DNA of 64,000 bases from the NCBI GenBank assembly GCA_003279845.1, contig QCGP01000005.1, positions 1 through 64,000 of the forward strand, in the 5' to 3' direction. Below are positions 22,465-32,664 of this stretch, piece after piece. Source of the stretch: Prochlorococcus sp. AG-388-F11 (GTDB taxonomy: Bacteria > Cyanobacteriota > Cyanobacteriia > PCC-6307 > Cyanobiaceae). Within the stretch, counting starts at the first letter, position 1. Every line of letters starts with the position of its first letter. Made by a program: the position numbers and the translations under genes. Below the pieces are notes generated by a model. It saw only the letters and a program-made list of their open reading frames with translations, searched no databases and was not told the DNA's origin.

Positions 22465-24906
22465 ATGGATAAGGGAAAATACACTTCTATCTCTCTCCAA
22501 GAAGAAATGCAACGTTCTTATCTGGAGTACGCAATGAGTGTAATAGTTGGTCGTGCTCTTCCAGATGCAAGAGACGGTCTTAAGCCCGTCCAGAGAAGAA
22601 TATTATTTGCAATGTATGAATTAGGTCTGACACCAGATAGACCGTTTAGAAAGTGTGCAAGAGTAGTTGGTGATGTACTTGGAAAGTACCACCCCCATGG
22701 AGATCAAGCAGTTTATGATGCATTGGTAAGACTAGTACAAAATTTTTCAACTAAATATCCAACTCTTGATGGGCATGGAAATTTTGGATCTGTAGATAAT
22801 GATCCACCAGCAGCGATGAGATACACAGAGACCAGATTAGCGCCAATAGCTCACGAAGGATTTTTAAAAGAAATTGGATCAGAAACAGTAAATTTCTCAA
22901 ACAACTTTGACGGTTCACAAAAAGAACCAGATGTTCTACCTGCCCAGCTTCCATTTTTATTATTAAATGGATCATCAGGAATTGCTGTTGGGATGGCAAC
23001 AAACATTCCCCCTCACAATTTAGGGGAAATTATTGATGGTTTAATTGCCTTAATAGAAAATAAGGATGTAAGTAATAAAAATCTTTCGAAAATCATTAAA
23101 GGACCTGATTTTCCTACAGGCGGAGAATTAATTTGTAATCAAACGATTGAAGAACTTTATGAAACGGGAAAAGGATCAATAACAATTAGAGGAGTCGTCA
23201 ATACAGAAGAAATAAATGTAGGCAAAGGTAAACATAAAAGAAATGCATTAATAATTACAGAGCTACCTTACCAAATAAGTAAAGCAGGCTGGATTGAAAA
23301 ACTAGCAGAACTTGTTAATACAAGCAAAATTAATGGAGTATCTGATATTAGAGATGAAAGTGATAGAGATGGAATGAGAATTGTTATTGAGTTAAAAAAA
23401 GATTCTAATTCTGAACTTATAATTTCTAATTTATATAAAAAAACGACGCTCCAAACGAATTTTGGAGCAATTTTTTTAGCTTTGATTAAGGGGAAGCCTG
23501 TACAACTAAACTTAAAACAATATCTTAACTATTTTCTTAAGTTTCGAGAAGAGACTATTAGAAAAAGAACTAATTATTTTCTAAAAAATACTATTGAAAA
23601 ACTAGAAATATTAGAGGGTTTATCTAAAGCTACAAAAGATATAAAGAAAGTTATCGAGACTATTGAAAACTCAGAAAACTCTGCGGAAGCTAAATCTAAA
23701 TTAATTAAAAAGTTTTCCTTAAGTCAGCAACAAGCAAATTCAGTTTTGGATATGCCACTAAAAAAATTAACAAATCTAGAGAAAAATCAAATAGATGATG
23801 ATATAAAAAAATTACAAAAGAAAAAAGACTATTTTCTGAAGTTATTAAATCAAAGAAATTTATTACTTCAAGTACTCACAGAAGAATTGTTAATATTAAA
23901 GAAAACATATAATGTCAAAAGAAAAACAAAACTACTTAAAAATATAAACGAGAATGAGGAATTAGAAACAATTAATAATCAAATTTTGGAGGACTTTATA
24001 AATAAAAAAACTAAATTATGTATTGATAATAGACTTTATTTAAAAAGAATAATTTTAAGTAATTATAAAAAATCTTTTGAAGATGCGAATAAAATTATAG
24101 ATAATAAAAATATTCAAAAATTTGTATGTAATATCGATAAAAATATAAAAATAATTGGAACAACTTATAGCGGAAAAGTTTTTCATATTGATTGGGAGAC
24201 AAATATTAATAATGACTATAAATTAGATAATAAAATCCTTGGAAATATTGATCCTAATGAAATAATAAATTTTCATTCAATTAAAAAAGAAATTAAAAAT
24301 TATTTATGTATCTTAAATTCAGATGGAAGATTTAAAAAAGTTTTATTTGATGAGGATATGATTAAAAGTAATAGATCTTTCGCGATAACTAAATTAAAAA
24401 ATAATATTGAAACAATTGATTCCTTTATTTCTAATGAAGAAAAAAACTTAATAATCTTAACCTCAATTGGAAGAATATTTAAATTTAATCTATCAAATAA
24501 ATTCTTAACACCAAACACAAAACAATCTAAGGGATTAATGCTTACAAAACTTTTACCAACTGAAAAAATTGTTTCTTGTTGTCCACAAAAAAATTCTGAA
24601 AATATATATTTAGTTTCCAAGAAAGGAAAAATTTTTTGTATAGATAATAATGAAATTTATTACGCAAATGAATACAGTCTAGGATATTTGAATGAGAGAA
24701 CCCAACTTAAAAACGATTACTTCTTAAAGATTTTGGCAAGTAACCACTACCTTGATATTGAGACTAATAAAAATAAATCTGCCAGATTAGACTTTGATAA
24801 ATTAAGCTTCAGATTTAATAAAACAAATTTTTTGGTAGACCTTTTAAATTTAGAAAAAGGAGAATACATTGAAAATTGTTATCGACTAGAAAAATTTCTT
24901 AACTAA
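22465..24906 (+). CDS. type IIA DNA topoisomerase subunit A (GyrA/ParC family)
   Basis: [56 protein letters not shown]. Confidence 0.93.
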   Translation: MDKGKYTSISLQEEMQRSYLEYAMSVIVGRALPDARDGLKPVQRRILFAMYELGLTPDRPFRKCARVVGDVLGKYHPHGDQAVYDALVRLVQNFSTKYPTLDGHGNFGSVDNDPPAAMRYTETRLAPIAHEGFLKEIGSETVNFSNNFDGSQKEPDVLPAQLPFLLLNGSSGIAVGMATNIPPHNLGEIIDGLIALIENKDVSNKNLSKIIKGPDFPTGGELICNQTIEELYETGKGSITIRGVVNTEEINVGKGKHKRNALIITELPYQISKAGWIEKLAELVNTSKINGVSDIRDESDRDGMRIVIELKKDSNSELIISNLYKKTTLQTNFGAIFLALIKGKPVQLNLKQYLNYFLKFREETIRKRTNYFLKNTIEKLEILEGLSKATKDIKKVIETIENSENSAEAKSKLIKKFSLSQQQANSVLDMPLKKLTNLEKNQIDDDIKKLQKKKDYFLKLLNQRNLLLQVLTEELLILKKTYNVKRKTKLLKNINENEELETINNQILEDFINKKTKLCIDNRLYLKRIILSNYKKSFEDANKIIDNKNIQKFVCNIDKNIKIIGTTYSGKVFHIDWETNINNDYKLDNKILGNIDPNEIINFHSIKKEIKNYLCILNSDGRFKKVLFDEDMIKSNRSFAITKLKNNIETIDSFISNEEKNLIILTSIGRIFKFNLSNKFLTPNTKQSKGLMLTKLLPTEKIVSCCPQKNSENIYLVSKKGKIFCIDNNEIYYANEYSLGYLNERTQLKNDYFLKILASNHYLDIETNKNKSARLDFDKLSFRFNKTNFLVDLLNLEKGEYIENCYRLEKFLN

Positions 24907-26363
24907 GATTTATATTCATTTTCAACCCAATTTAAGAACTCCTGATTCACATTACCTGTTACATAAGAACCAGTAAAGCAACTCATTTCCAAATCTTTAA
25001 TAGGAGAATCAATTATTATGGATTTGCGTAAATTTTCAACACTTTGGTAGACAAGATTATCAATTTCAAGTTGATCAGCAATTTCACTTATTGTTCTATC
25101 ATATGCTATTAATTCATCTCTATTAGGCATATTAATGCCATAAACATGAGGAAAACGAACAGGAGGTGCTGCTGATGTAAAAAAAACTTTATTTGCTCCT
25201 GCATCTTTTGCCATCTGGACAATTTCTTTTGAAGTAGTACCTCTTACTATCGAGTCATCAACAATTAACACATTTTTATTTTTAAACTCTGCACTCATAG
25301 CATTCAATTTTTGTCTTACAGATTTCTTGCGTTTCTGTTGACCCGGCATAATGAATGTTCTCCCAACATATCTATTTTTAAAAAAACCCTCTCTATATTC
25401 TATTCCTAACTGTCTAGCAACTTGCATAGCTGCAGGTCGAGAAGAATCAGGAATAGGCATTACAACATCAACATCTCCAGAATTTATAGTTTCTTTAATT
25501 GTTTCAGATAAATAATCTCCCATTTTTAAACGAGCTTTATAAACGGAAATTCCATTCATAATTGAATCTGGCCTAGCTAAATAAACATATTCAAAAGCAC
25601 AGGGACATAAGATAGGATTATCTGCACATTGCTTAGAAAAAAACTCACCGTTCAGATTTATAAAAATAGCTTCTCCAGGATCTACATCTCTCACTACTTG
25701 ATAATCATTATTCTCAAGTACAAGAGATTCGCTAGCGACCATCCACTCCTCTTTTTTTGTAGTTAATGAAATCCTTTTTCCTATTACTAAAGGTCTAATA
25801 CCAAAAGGGTCTCTAAATGCTAATAAACCATGTCCTGAAATTAATGCAATTGACGCATATGATCCCTGAATTCTTTTGTGCAATGATTTAACAGCATCAA
25901 AAATAATATCTGGTTCTAATTCTTGATTATGAATTTGTTCTTGTAATTCTGTCGCAAATACATTCAATAGCATTTCAGTGTCACTTGAAGAATTTGTATG
26001 CCGCTTATCAATATTAAATAGTTGTTTTTCTAAATCTCTTGTATTAGTCAAATTACCATTATGTATTAAAACAATTCCATAAGGAGCGTTAACATAAAAA
26101 GGCTGGGCTTCCTCCACGCTTTCTGCGGATCCTTTTGTTGCATACCTAACATGACCTAATCCAATTTTGCCAATTAAGTTCCTCATATCTCTAGTTCTAT
26201 AAGCAGTATTAACATGGCCTTTAGCCTTATGTATATGAAAAATAGTATTTTCCATAGAAGCTATACCTGTTGAGTCTTGACCTCTATGCTGTAGAAGCAA
26301 AAGACTATCATAAATCTGTTGATTAACATCTTCTGAAGAAACAATTCCAACTATTCCACACAT
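24903..26363 (-). CDS. purF: amidophosphoribosyltransferase
   Basis: [42 protein letters not shown]. Confidence 0.97.
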   Translation of the reverse strand: MCGIVGIVSSEDVNQQIYDSLLLLQHRGQDSTGIASMENTIFHIHKAKGHVNTAYRTRDMRNLIGKIGLGHVRYATKGSAESVEEAQPFYVNAPYGIVLIHNGNLTNTRDLEKQLFNIDKRHTNSSSDTEMLLNVFATELQEQIHNQELEPDIIFDAVKSLHKRIQGSYASIALISGHGLLAFRDPFGIRPLVIGKRISLTTKKEEWMVASESLVLENNDYQVVRDVDPGEAIFINLNGEFFSKQCADNPILCPCAFEYVYLARPDSIMNGISVYKARLKMGDYLSETIKETINSGDVDVVMPIPDSSRPAAMQVARQLGIEYREGFFKNRYVGRTFIMPGQQKRKKSVRQKLNAMSAEFKNKNVLIVDDSIVRGTTSKEIVQMAKDAGANKVFFTSAAPPVRFPHVYGINMPNRDELIAYDRTISEIADQLEIDNLVYQSVENLRKSIIIDSPIKDLEMSCFTGSYVTGNVNQEFLNWVENEYKS

Positions 26364-26410
26364 AACTTAATTTCTTAAAATTTTTGATAGTTTAGAAATG
26401 TTTTTCATAT

Positions 26411-28750
26411 TTAAAAGTGAACTGAAATACTATTATTAAATTTTTCGGTTAATTCCTCAACCCTAATATTGCAGATATTTTTATCTTGAATTTTTATATT
26501 AAGAGTTTCACTAGAAACGCATCCTATTTTTTTTACATATACGCTTGAATGAGAATTAATTTGAATTTTTTTTAAATAATCAAGCCATTCTTTCTCCTTG
26601 ATTTTATCTATAGAAAATACAATTCTAGAACCTCCTTCTGAAAACAATAAATTATCTTCTCGATTAAAGTCTTTCTCTAATTCTATCTTTGCGCCTTTTC
26701 TAGACAAAATGCAGCACTCTGCTAGAGCTATAGCCAAACCTCCATCGCTAACATCGTGAGAAGAAAGTATAAAACTTTTAAAAATCGCATTTCTTAAAAA
26801 ACTTTGACAAAACTTTTCATCCAACAAATCTATTTTTGGAGGACGTCCTGTAATTTCTCCATGAAAATATTCCAAATAAGAACTAGCTGCTAATGTTGTT
26901 TCTGATTTATAAGAGCCAATTAACCAGATTTGATCATTAGTATTTTTCCATCCACTACTTATAGCTTTTTGAATATTGTCTATCTTGCCGACCATTCCTA
27001 TGACTGGAGTAGGATTAATAGGATTAATTTCATTATCTTTATTTTTTGATTCATTGTACAAAGATACATTTCCTCCAGTAACAGGAGTTTCTAAAACTTT
27101 ACAGGCTTCAGAAATCCCATTACAAGAAGATGAAAGTTGCCAATATCCTAATTCATTCTCAGGAGAGGAAAAATTCAAATTATTTGTAATAGCTATTGGC
27201 TCAGCTCCAACACAACTAACATTTCTTGCAGATTCTGCTACTGCAGCAATAGCTCCTCTAAAAGGATCAAGAGCAACCCATCTACTATTACAGTCAACTG
27301 AAGCGGCAACACCAGAAAATATTTTATTTTTATTTTTTTCATTTTGTTCTCTTAGTCTTATTACTGCTGCATCTGACTCACCAGGTTTAAAAACTGTATT
27401 TGCTTGCACTTGAGAATCATATTGTTTATAAATCCATCGTTTAGAAGCTATTGAAGGATTAGAAAGTATTTTTAAAAGAATTTGTGAATAAGATAAACTC
27501 TTATCTTCCTTTAATGAAAATATTTTTTGCTCATTGGGATTTGGTAAATTATTTTCTTTCCATTCCCATTTCTTTAACAAATAATCAGGTGGATTACTCA
27601 TGACATTATGAACATTCACAGGAGTATCATCAGATAATGCAGATGTAGGAATTTGAGCAACAATCTTACTTTTATGAGTAATAATTACCTCATTAGTCTC
27701 TATTACCTCACCAATTACATTGGCGTATAATCCCCATTTATTGAATTTTTCAATAAGATTTTTGATTTTTTCTTCCTTTACAACAAACAACATTCTCTCT
27801 TGCGATTCAGACAATAAATATTGGTATGAAGACATATTATCTTCTCTAGAAGGTACTAAATCTAAATCGATAGATATGCCTAAATTCCCATTTGCAGCCA
27901 TTTCTGCACTACTACAAGTTAAACCTGCTGCACCCATATCTTGAGCTGCAATTACATCTCCCGTCTTAAAAGCATCTAAACAAGCTTCTATAAGACTTTT
28001 CTCGATAAAGGGATCACCAACTTGCACTGCAGGTCTGTCATCTAATGAATTAGTTGTTAATTCTGAGCTAGCAAAACTTGCACCACCAACCCCATCTTTA
28101 CCGGTAGTATTCCCAACATATAAAACTGGTGATCCTACAATCTTAGCTCCAGAGCAAACGATTTCATTAGTCTCTAAAAGGCCTAAAGCCATAACATTCA
28201 CAAGAGGATTACCAGAATAACTATCATCAAATTCAATTTCACCTCCAACAGTAGGAACTCCTACACAATTTCCATAATGTGCAATACCTGATACAACTCC
28301 TCTAAGCAAATCGACATTTGATAATTTGTCTAGATTTCCAAATCTCAATGAATTTAAAACTGCAATTGGCCTTGCACCCATCGTAAAAATATCTCTTAAT
28401 ATTCCTCCTACACCTGTTGCAGCTCCTTGAAAAGGTTCAATTGCAGAAGGATGATTATGACTTTCTATTTTAAAAACAAGTTTTTGACTATTTCCAACAT
28501 CAATGACCCCAGCATTTTCTCCTGGTCCAACCAAAACATTTTTTCCTTGAGTAGGAAACCTAGAAAGTAAAGGTTTTGAATTTCTGTAACAACAATGCTC
28601 AGACCACATAACGCCAAACATCCCTAATTCGGTCCTATTTGGTTTCCTTTTTAGTCTTTTACAAATTTCTTCGTAATCATTAATCGTTAAATTTTCAATT
28701 TTGAGTACTTCATTTAGATCATATAGATCATTACTTTCTTGATATATCAT
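26411..28750 (-). CDS. purL: phosphoribosylformylglycinamidine synthase subunit PurL
   Basis: GMFGVMWSEHCCYRNSKPLL, KIESHNHPSAIEPFQGAATGVGGILRDIFTMGARP, DMGAAGLTCSSAEMA. Confidence 0.97.
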   Translation of the reverse strand: MIYQESNDLYDLNEVLKIENLTINDYEEICKRLKRKPNRTELGMFGVMWSEHCCYRNSKPLLSRFPTQGKNVLVGPGENAGVIDVGNSQKLVFKIESHNHPSAIEPFQGAATGVGGILRDIFTMGARPIAVLNSLRFGNLDKLSNVDLLRGVVSGIAHYGNCVGVPTVGGEIEFDDSYSGNPLVNVMALGLLETNEIVCSGAKIVGSPVLYVGNTTGKDGVGGASFASSELTTNSLDDRPAVQVGDPFIEKSLIEACLDAFKTGDVIAAQDMGAAGLTCSSAEMAANGNLGISIDLDLVPSREDNMSSYQYLLSESQERMLFVVKEEKIKNLIEKFNKWGLYANVIGEVIETNEVIITHKSKIVAQIPTSALSDDTPVNVHNVMSNPPDYLLKKWEWKENNLPNPNEQKIFSLKEDKSLSYSQILLKILSNPSIASKRWIYKQYDSQVQANTVFKPGESDAAVIRLREQNEKNKNKIFSGVAASVDCNSRWVALDPFRGAIAAVAESARNVSCVGAEPIAITNNLNFSSPENELGYWQLSSSCNGISEACKVLETPVTGGNVSLYNESKNKDNEINPINPTPVIGMVGKIDNIQKAISSGWKNTNDQIWLIGSYKSETTLAASSYLEYFHGEITGRPPKIDLLDEKFCQSFLRNAIFKSFILSSHDVSDGGLAIALAECCILSRKGAKIELEKDFNREDNLLFSEGGSRIVFSIDKIKEKEWLDYLKKIQINSHSSVYVKKIGCVSSETLNIKIQDKNICNIRVEELTEKFNNSISVHF

Positions 28751-28753
28751 TCG

Positions 28754-29461
28754 CTAAATCCAAGGGTCATCTTCTTTTTTATCACTAAAAGATCTTGATG
28801 TTATTTCTTCATTATAAAAACTTTTTTCTTTTATATCGAAGTTTTGGTTTATATCTTCATCTTCTTCAAGCCAATTTTCTAATCTGTTGGAAGCTATGTT
28901 TTTCATGTCATCAAATCTATCAAAAATTTTTTTCCCTTTTTGCAAAAATTCATTTTTAATACTTGATTTTATTAAATAAAAATCATCTAAAGAATTGCTT
29001 TGACAAAAAACTAAACCAGGTTGTTGATCATTAATATTTTCAATATTTAATTTCCATCTGCTAGAACCTGGAATACTGGGATTCGATCGGGAAACTAAAT
29101 AATATTTAATTTGACCCGTTTTTATTTCAAATAAAAAATCTGCAATAACTCCTATTTTTGAACCATTTATATTTATTAGATTGGCTCCTATTAAAGTTGG
29201 AAACCTATTTAAAGTTTCTAAATCAGAAATCGCCGGAACACCTTTTACATAAATTTCATTATCTATTATTTGACGAATTTGATTTAATCGCCAAACATTT
29301 CGTTTTAAATCAAAATTCGAAGGACGAGAGTACCATCCTAAAATTCGGTGAACTGGAGGATGCATCCAAACATTTTCACCGTTTCCATAATTAAGAACCA
29401 TATCGCCCTTAACATTGTGGTTTAATAATTCACTCAATAAAATTTCTTTAGGTAATTTCAA
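28754..29461 (-). CDS. PRC-barrel domain protein
   Basis: SDLETLNRFPTLIGANLININGSKIGVIADFLFEIKTGQIKYYLVSR; lies between dnaN and purL. Confidence 0.75.
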   Translation of the reverse strand: MKLPKEILLSELLNHNVKGDMVLNYGNGENVWMHPPVHRILGWYSRPSNFDLKRNVWRLNQIRQIIDNEIYVKGVPAISDLETLNRFPTLIGANLININGSKIGVIADFLFEIKTGQIKYYLVSRSNPSIPGSSRWKLNIENINDQQPGLVFCQSNSLDDFYLIKSSIKNEFLQKGKKIFDRFDDMKNIASNRLENWLEEDEDINQNFDIKEKSFYNEEITSRSFSDKKEDDPWI

Positions 29462-29462
29462 G

Positions 29463-30620
29463 TTAAGAACGAACCTGAACAGGCATCACTAAATAGGTAA
29501 AAGAATTAAGATTATCATCTGGTACAAAAATTGCTGGAGTATTTGAAAGATTACATTTTAAAAGTACATTTTCAGAAGAAATAACCTTTAAACCTTCTAA
29601 AATATATCTAACATTAAATGCAATATCAAAATTTTCTCCAGAGTAAGAAACAGGAATTGATTCATTTGCGTTTCCAATATCTTGCGCATCTGCACTTATT
29701 GAAGCCAAATCTGTATCATCTAATTTAATCTTAACAACACTACTCTGTTGATCAGCTAGAACAGCTATTCTTTCTAAGGCATCAATTAATTTTTTAGTAT
29801 TAAAATTAAAAATTTTAGAAAAAGTATCAGGAATTAATTGTGAATAATTCGGATAATTACCTTCAAGAGTTCTCGTTGTAATTATTTGATTAGAAGAAAT
29901 AAATACTACCTGACCCTTATCATAGAAAAGCTTAATTGAGTCATCTGAGCTTCTCAAAGATACTAGTTTTTCAATTTCTCTTAATGATCTGGTTGGAATA
30001 GTTACTGATAACTTACCATCATTTGATGATAAGTTATCTCTATTTTCTACATTTTCTTCATTACAAATTAAGGCAACAGCTAATCGATGACCATCTGTAG
30101 AAGCAGATTCCAAAAAATTTTGTTTAAAAGTAAAATTAACGCCTGTAAGTAATTGCTTTGAGTCATCACTACTACTAGCAAAAATAGTGGATTTTAAAGC
30201 TTTTAAAAAAGAACTAGGATCAATATTTAGAGAAGTTCCACTTTCAACAAATGGCAAATTAGGATAATCATCAGAGGGTATACCTTTTAGATTAAAAGAA
30301 CCTCGATCACTTTTTATTAAAATATTATCCGAATTATCAACAACTTCCAAAGAAACAGGTGTTTCATTAGGTAATTTATTTACTATTTCAGATAAAAGTT
30401 TTGAAGGGATCGTAATAGCTCCACTATTTTTAACAGTTCCATCAAAAGAAGTTTGAATCCCTAAATTAAGGTCAAATCCTGTCAGGCTAATTTTATTTGT
30501 TCCTTGATCAGCTGTTAAAAGTATATTGGCAAGAATTGGATGGGTCGGCCTTGAAGCAACTGCCTTACCTACTAGTTGTATAGCATTATTTAATTCATTT
30601 TGATTACAAATAATTTCCAT
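29463..30620 (-). CDS. dnaN: DNA polymerase III sliding clamp (beta subunit)
   Basis: ELNNAIQLVGKAVASRPTHPILANILL, ASTDGHRLA, C-terminal TYLVMPVQVR. Confidence 0.97.
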   Translation of the reverse strand: MEIICNQNELNNAIQLVGKAVASRPTHPILANILLTADQGTNKISLTGFDLNLGIQTSFDGTVKNSGAITIPSKLLSEIVNKLPNETPVSLEVVDNSDNILIKSDRGSFNLKGIPSDDYPNLPFVESGTSLNIDPSSFLKALKSTIFASSSDDSKQLLTGVNFTFKQNFLESASTDGHRLAVALICNEENVENRDNLSSNDGKLSVTIPTRSLREIEKLVSLRSSDDSIKLFYDKGQVVFISSNQIITTRTLEGNYPNYSQLIPDTFSKIFNFNTKKLIDALERIAVLADQQSSVVKIKLDDTDLASISADAQDIGNANESIPVSYSGENFDIAFNVRYILEGLKVISSENVLLKCNLSNTPAIFVPDDNLNSFTYLVMPVQVRS

Positions 30621-30958
30621 TAGAATTTGGAATTTTTTTTATACACACAATATACTTTTTTAGTAAGTTAAATTCAATAAGTTATTTTTCTTGTCTTTTC
30701 TAATATAAAAATAAATAATAAAAAAAATACTTAGTAGTAGTAGGTGTTGTGGAAATTGGGGAATTTTCTAATTAAAAGCCTTATTACTTAGTTTATAAGC
30801 ATTTAGATATGAGGAAAAAATTTTTTATTTGTTGAATAAATTTAATTTTTTTTAATAAATAAAAAACTTTTCAACAATTATGATTAATTTTTATATATCT
30901 TTCAACAAGTAAATTTTTATTTTTATTTAATTTCCACAGACACTAATTTTTTTGGATA
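30621..30958. other. putative chromosomal replication origin region (oriC)
   Basis: 338-bp AT-rich intergenic region beside dnaN; inverted ATTTCCACA sites at 30748-30756 (-) and 30930-30938 (+), degenerate TTTTCAACA-type sites, TAG trio array next to a 29-bp pure A/T run. Confidence 0.8.
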
Positions 30959-32062
30959 TCAATATCCTAAGATTTTTGAAATATTTTTTAAGGAAGGTTC
31001 AATATTTTTTCTAAAAATGGCATCATTGTTTTTTATAGCGCAATCAGGGTCTTTTAAGCCATTTCCAGTAAGAACACAAACAATAGTTGATTCTTTTTGA
31101 ATTCTATTTTTATTTTTAATTAGTCCAGCTACCGAGGCTGCACTAGCTGGTTCACAAAAGACTCCTTCTTTGGCCAAGATTTTATAAGAGTTGATTATTT
31201 CTTCATCAGTAACAGACTGAAAGTCTCCTCTACTTTCCTTTTTTACTTTTTTAGCCTTTTCTCTATTAACAGGATTACCAATTCTTATAGCTGTCGCTAT
31301 TGTTTCTGGATCTTTAACTATTATATTTTTTACTAATGGAGCAGAGCCTTCAGATTGAAACCCCATCATAATTGGTAATTTTAAATTTCTTTTTATTTTT
31401 GAATATTCTTGAAATCCCATCCAATAAGCAGTTATATTTCCTGCATTTCCCATTGGGATACAAAGCCAATCAGGCGCTATACCTAAGTCATCAACAATTT
31501 CAAAAGCTGCTGTTTTTTGCCCTTGTATTCGATATGGATTAACAGAATTAACAAGTTCTACAGGATGTTCTGAGGATAAATCTCTAACAATTTCAAGTGC
31601 CTTATCAAAGTTTCCATCAATAGATATTATCTCAGCTCCATACATTAAAGCTTGTGCAAGCTTTCCTTGTGCAACATATCCTTCTGGAATTAAAACATAA
31701 GGTTTTAATCCGCCTCTAGAAGCATATGCAGCAGCAGCAGCAGAAGTATTTCCAGTACTTGCACAAATTACCGCTTCACGGCCCTCTTCTTTTGCTTTGC
31801 TAATTGCCATAGTCATTCCACGATCCTTAAAAGATCCTGTGGGATTTAGACCATCATATTTCAAAAAAACCTTTGTATCATTTCCAATTAATTTGCTAAT
31901 TGATTCACTAAAAATTAGTGGAGTATTTCCTTCGTTTAATGAGATTATTGGAGTTTTTTTTGTGACTGGAAGATATTGTTTATAAGCATCGATTAGTCCA
32001 GGCCATCTTTTTTTTCTGTAATTGATTCCTAATTTATTCTTTATTTTATTTAATAACACCAT
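30959..32062 (-). CDS. thrC: threonine synthase
   Basis: [49 protein letters not shown]. Confidence 0.95.
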   Translation of the reverse strand: MVLLNKIKNKLGINYRKKRWPGLIDAYKQYLPVTKKTPIISLNEGNTPLIFSESISKLIGNDTKVFLKYDGLNPTGSFKDRGMTMAISKAKEEGREAVICASTGNTSAAAAAYASRGGLKPYVLIPEGYVAQGKLAQALMYGAEIISIDGNFDKALEIVRDLSSEHPVELVNSVNPYRIQGQKTAAFEIVDDLGIAPDWLCIPMGNAGNITAYWMGFQEYSKIKRNLKLPIMMGFQSEGSAPLVKNIIVKDPETIATAIRIGNPVNREKAKKVKKESRGDFQSVTDEEIINSYKILAKEGVFCEPASAASVAGLIKNKNRIQKESTIVCVLTGNGLKDPDCAIKNNDAIFRKNIEPSLKNISKILGY

Positions 32063-32067
32063 AGCTT

Positions 32068-32664
32068 TTAATTTGTTTTGATTTTTTCTAGAGGAGAGTC
32101 TGTAAAAAAGTCTAATAGTTCTGAAATAGATTCTACTTTATTCATAACTTTGCTTAAAGCGTTGACATTTAAAATTACAGTTTTTGTTGGATAACCTTCA
32201 AAAAAATTTATCATATTAATCTTTCCATTTCCTATTTTAATTCCTTGAATAACACTTGCTCTTAGAGCTAACATACCCGTTCTCTCATCATTTGCTCTGG
32301 AAGTATGGACTATAGATGAAAGTCTTGTTAAAAAAATATTTCCTATTTCTGAATATACTAATTTACTAGCGATAGTAATAGGGACCTCAAAATTTTTATT
32401 TAATACTGACCTAATTTCTTTATCTGAAGATCCAGTAGCTTTTAAAATACTTTTTAACTTTTTTGTTGAATTACCTTCTTGAGCAAAAGTTTTTAATGAA
32501 TTTACTTTAATTGTTCTAGAGAAAATACTGTATACAATTTTTATTTCTTCAGCAGCATTAGCCTTTGGTATATTGAATAGAAATTGAGAACTTATTAAAA
32601 TAAAAAAAAATTTTATTATTAGACTTTTTCTAAGGTACATATTAAATATCTTTACCAGCAGCAA
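32068..32664 (-). CDS. DUF1400-like protein with signal peptide
   Basis: N-terminal signal-like segment ending [20 protein letters not shown]; resembles the DUF1400 region of cyanobacterial alpha/beta hydrolases; no hydrolase domain follows. True start may be MYLRKS (about 32640). Confidence 0.6.
   Translation of the reverse strand: MLLVKIFNMYLRKSLIIKFFFILISSQFLFNIPKANAAEEIKIVYSIFSRTIKVNSLKTFAQEGNSTKKLKSILKATGSSDKEIRSVLNKNFEVPITIASKLVYSEIGNIFLTRLSSIVHTSRANDERTGMLALRASVIQGIKIGNGKINMINFFEGYPTKTVILNVNALSKVMNKVESISELLDFFTDSPLEKIKTN

Noticed and set aside
24300-24620. 106-aa minus ORF
   Set aside because: Antisense to the topoisomerase A-subunit C-terminal region; that gene is clearly coding in the other frame.
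26976-27413. 145-aa ORF on plus strand
   Set aside because: Fully antisense to purL, low-complexity composition, no recognisable motif.
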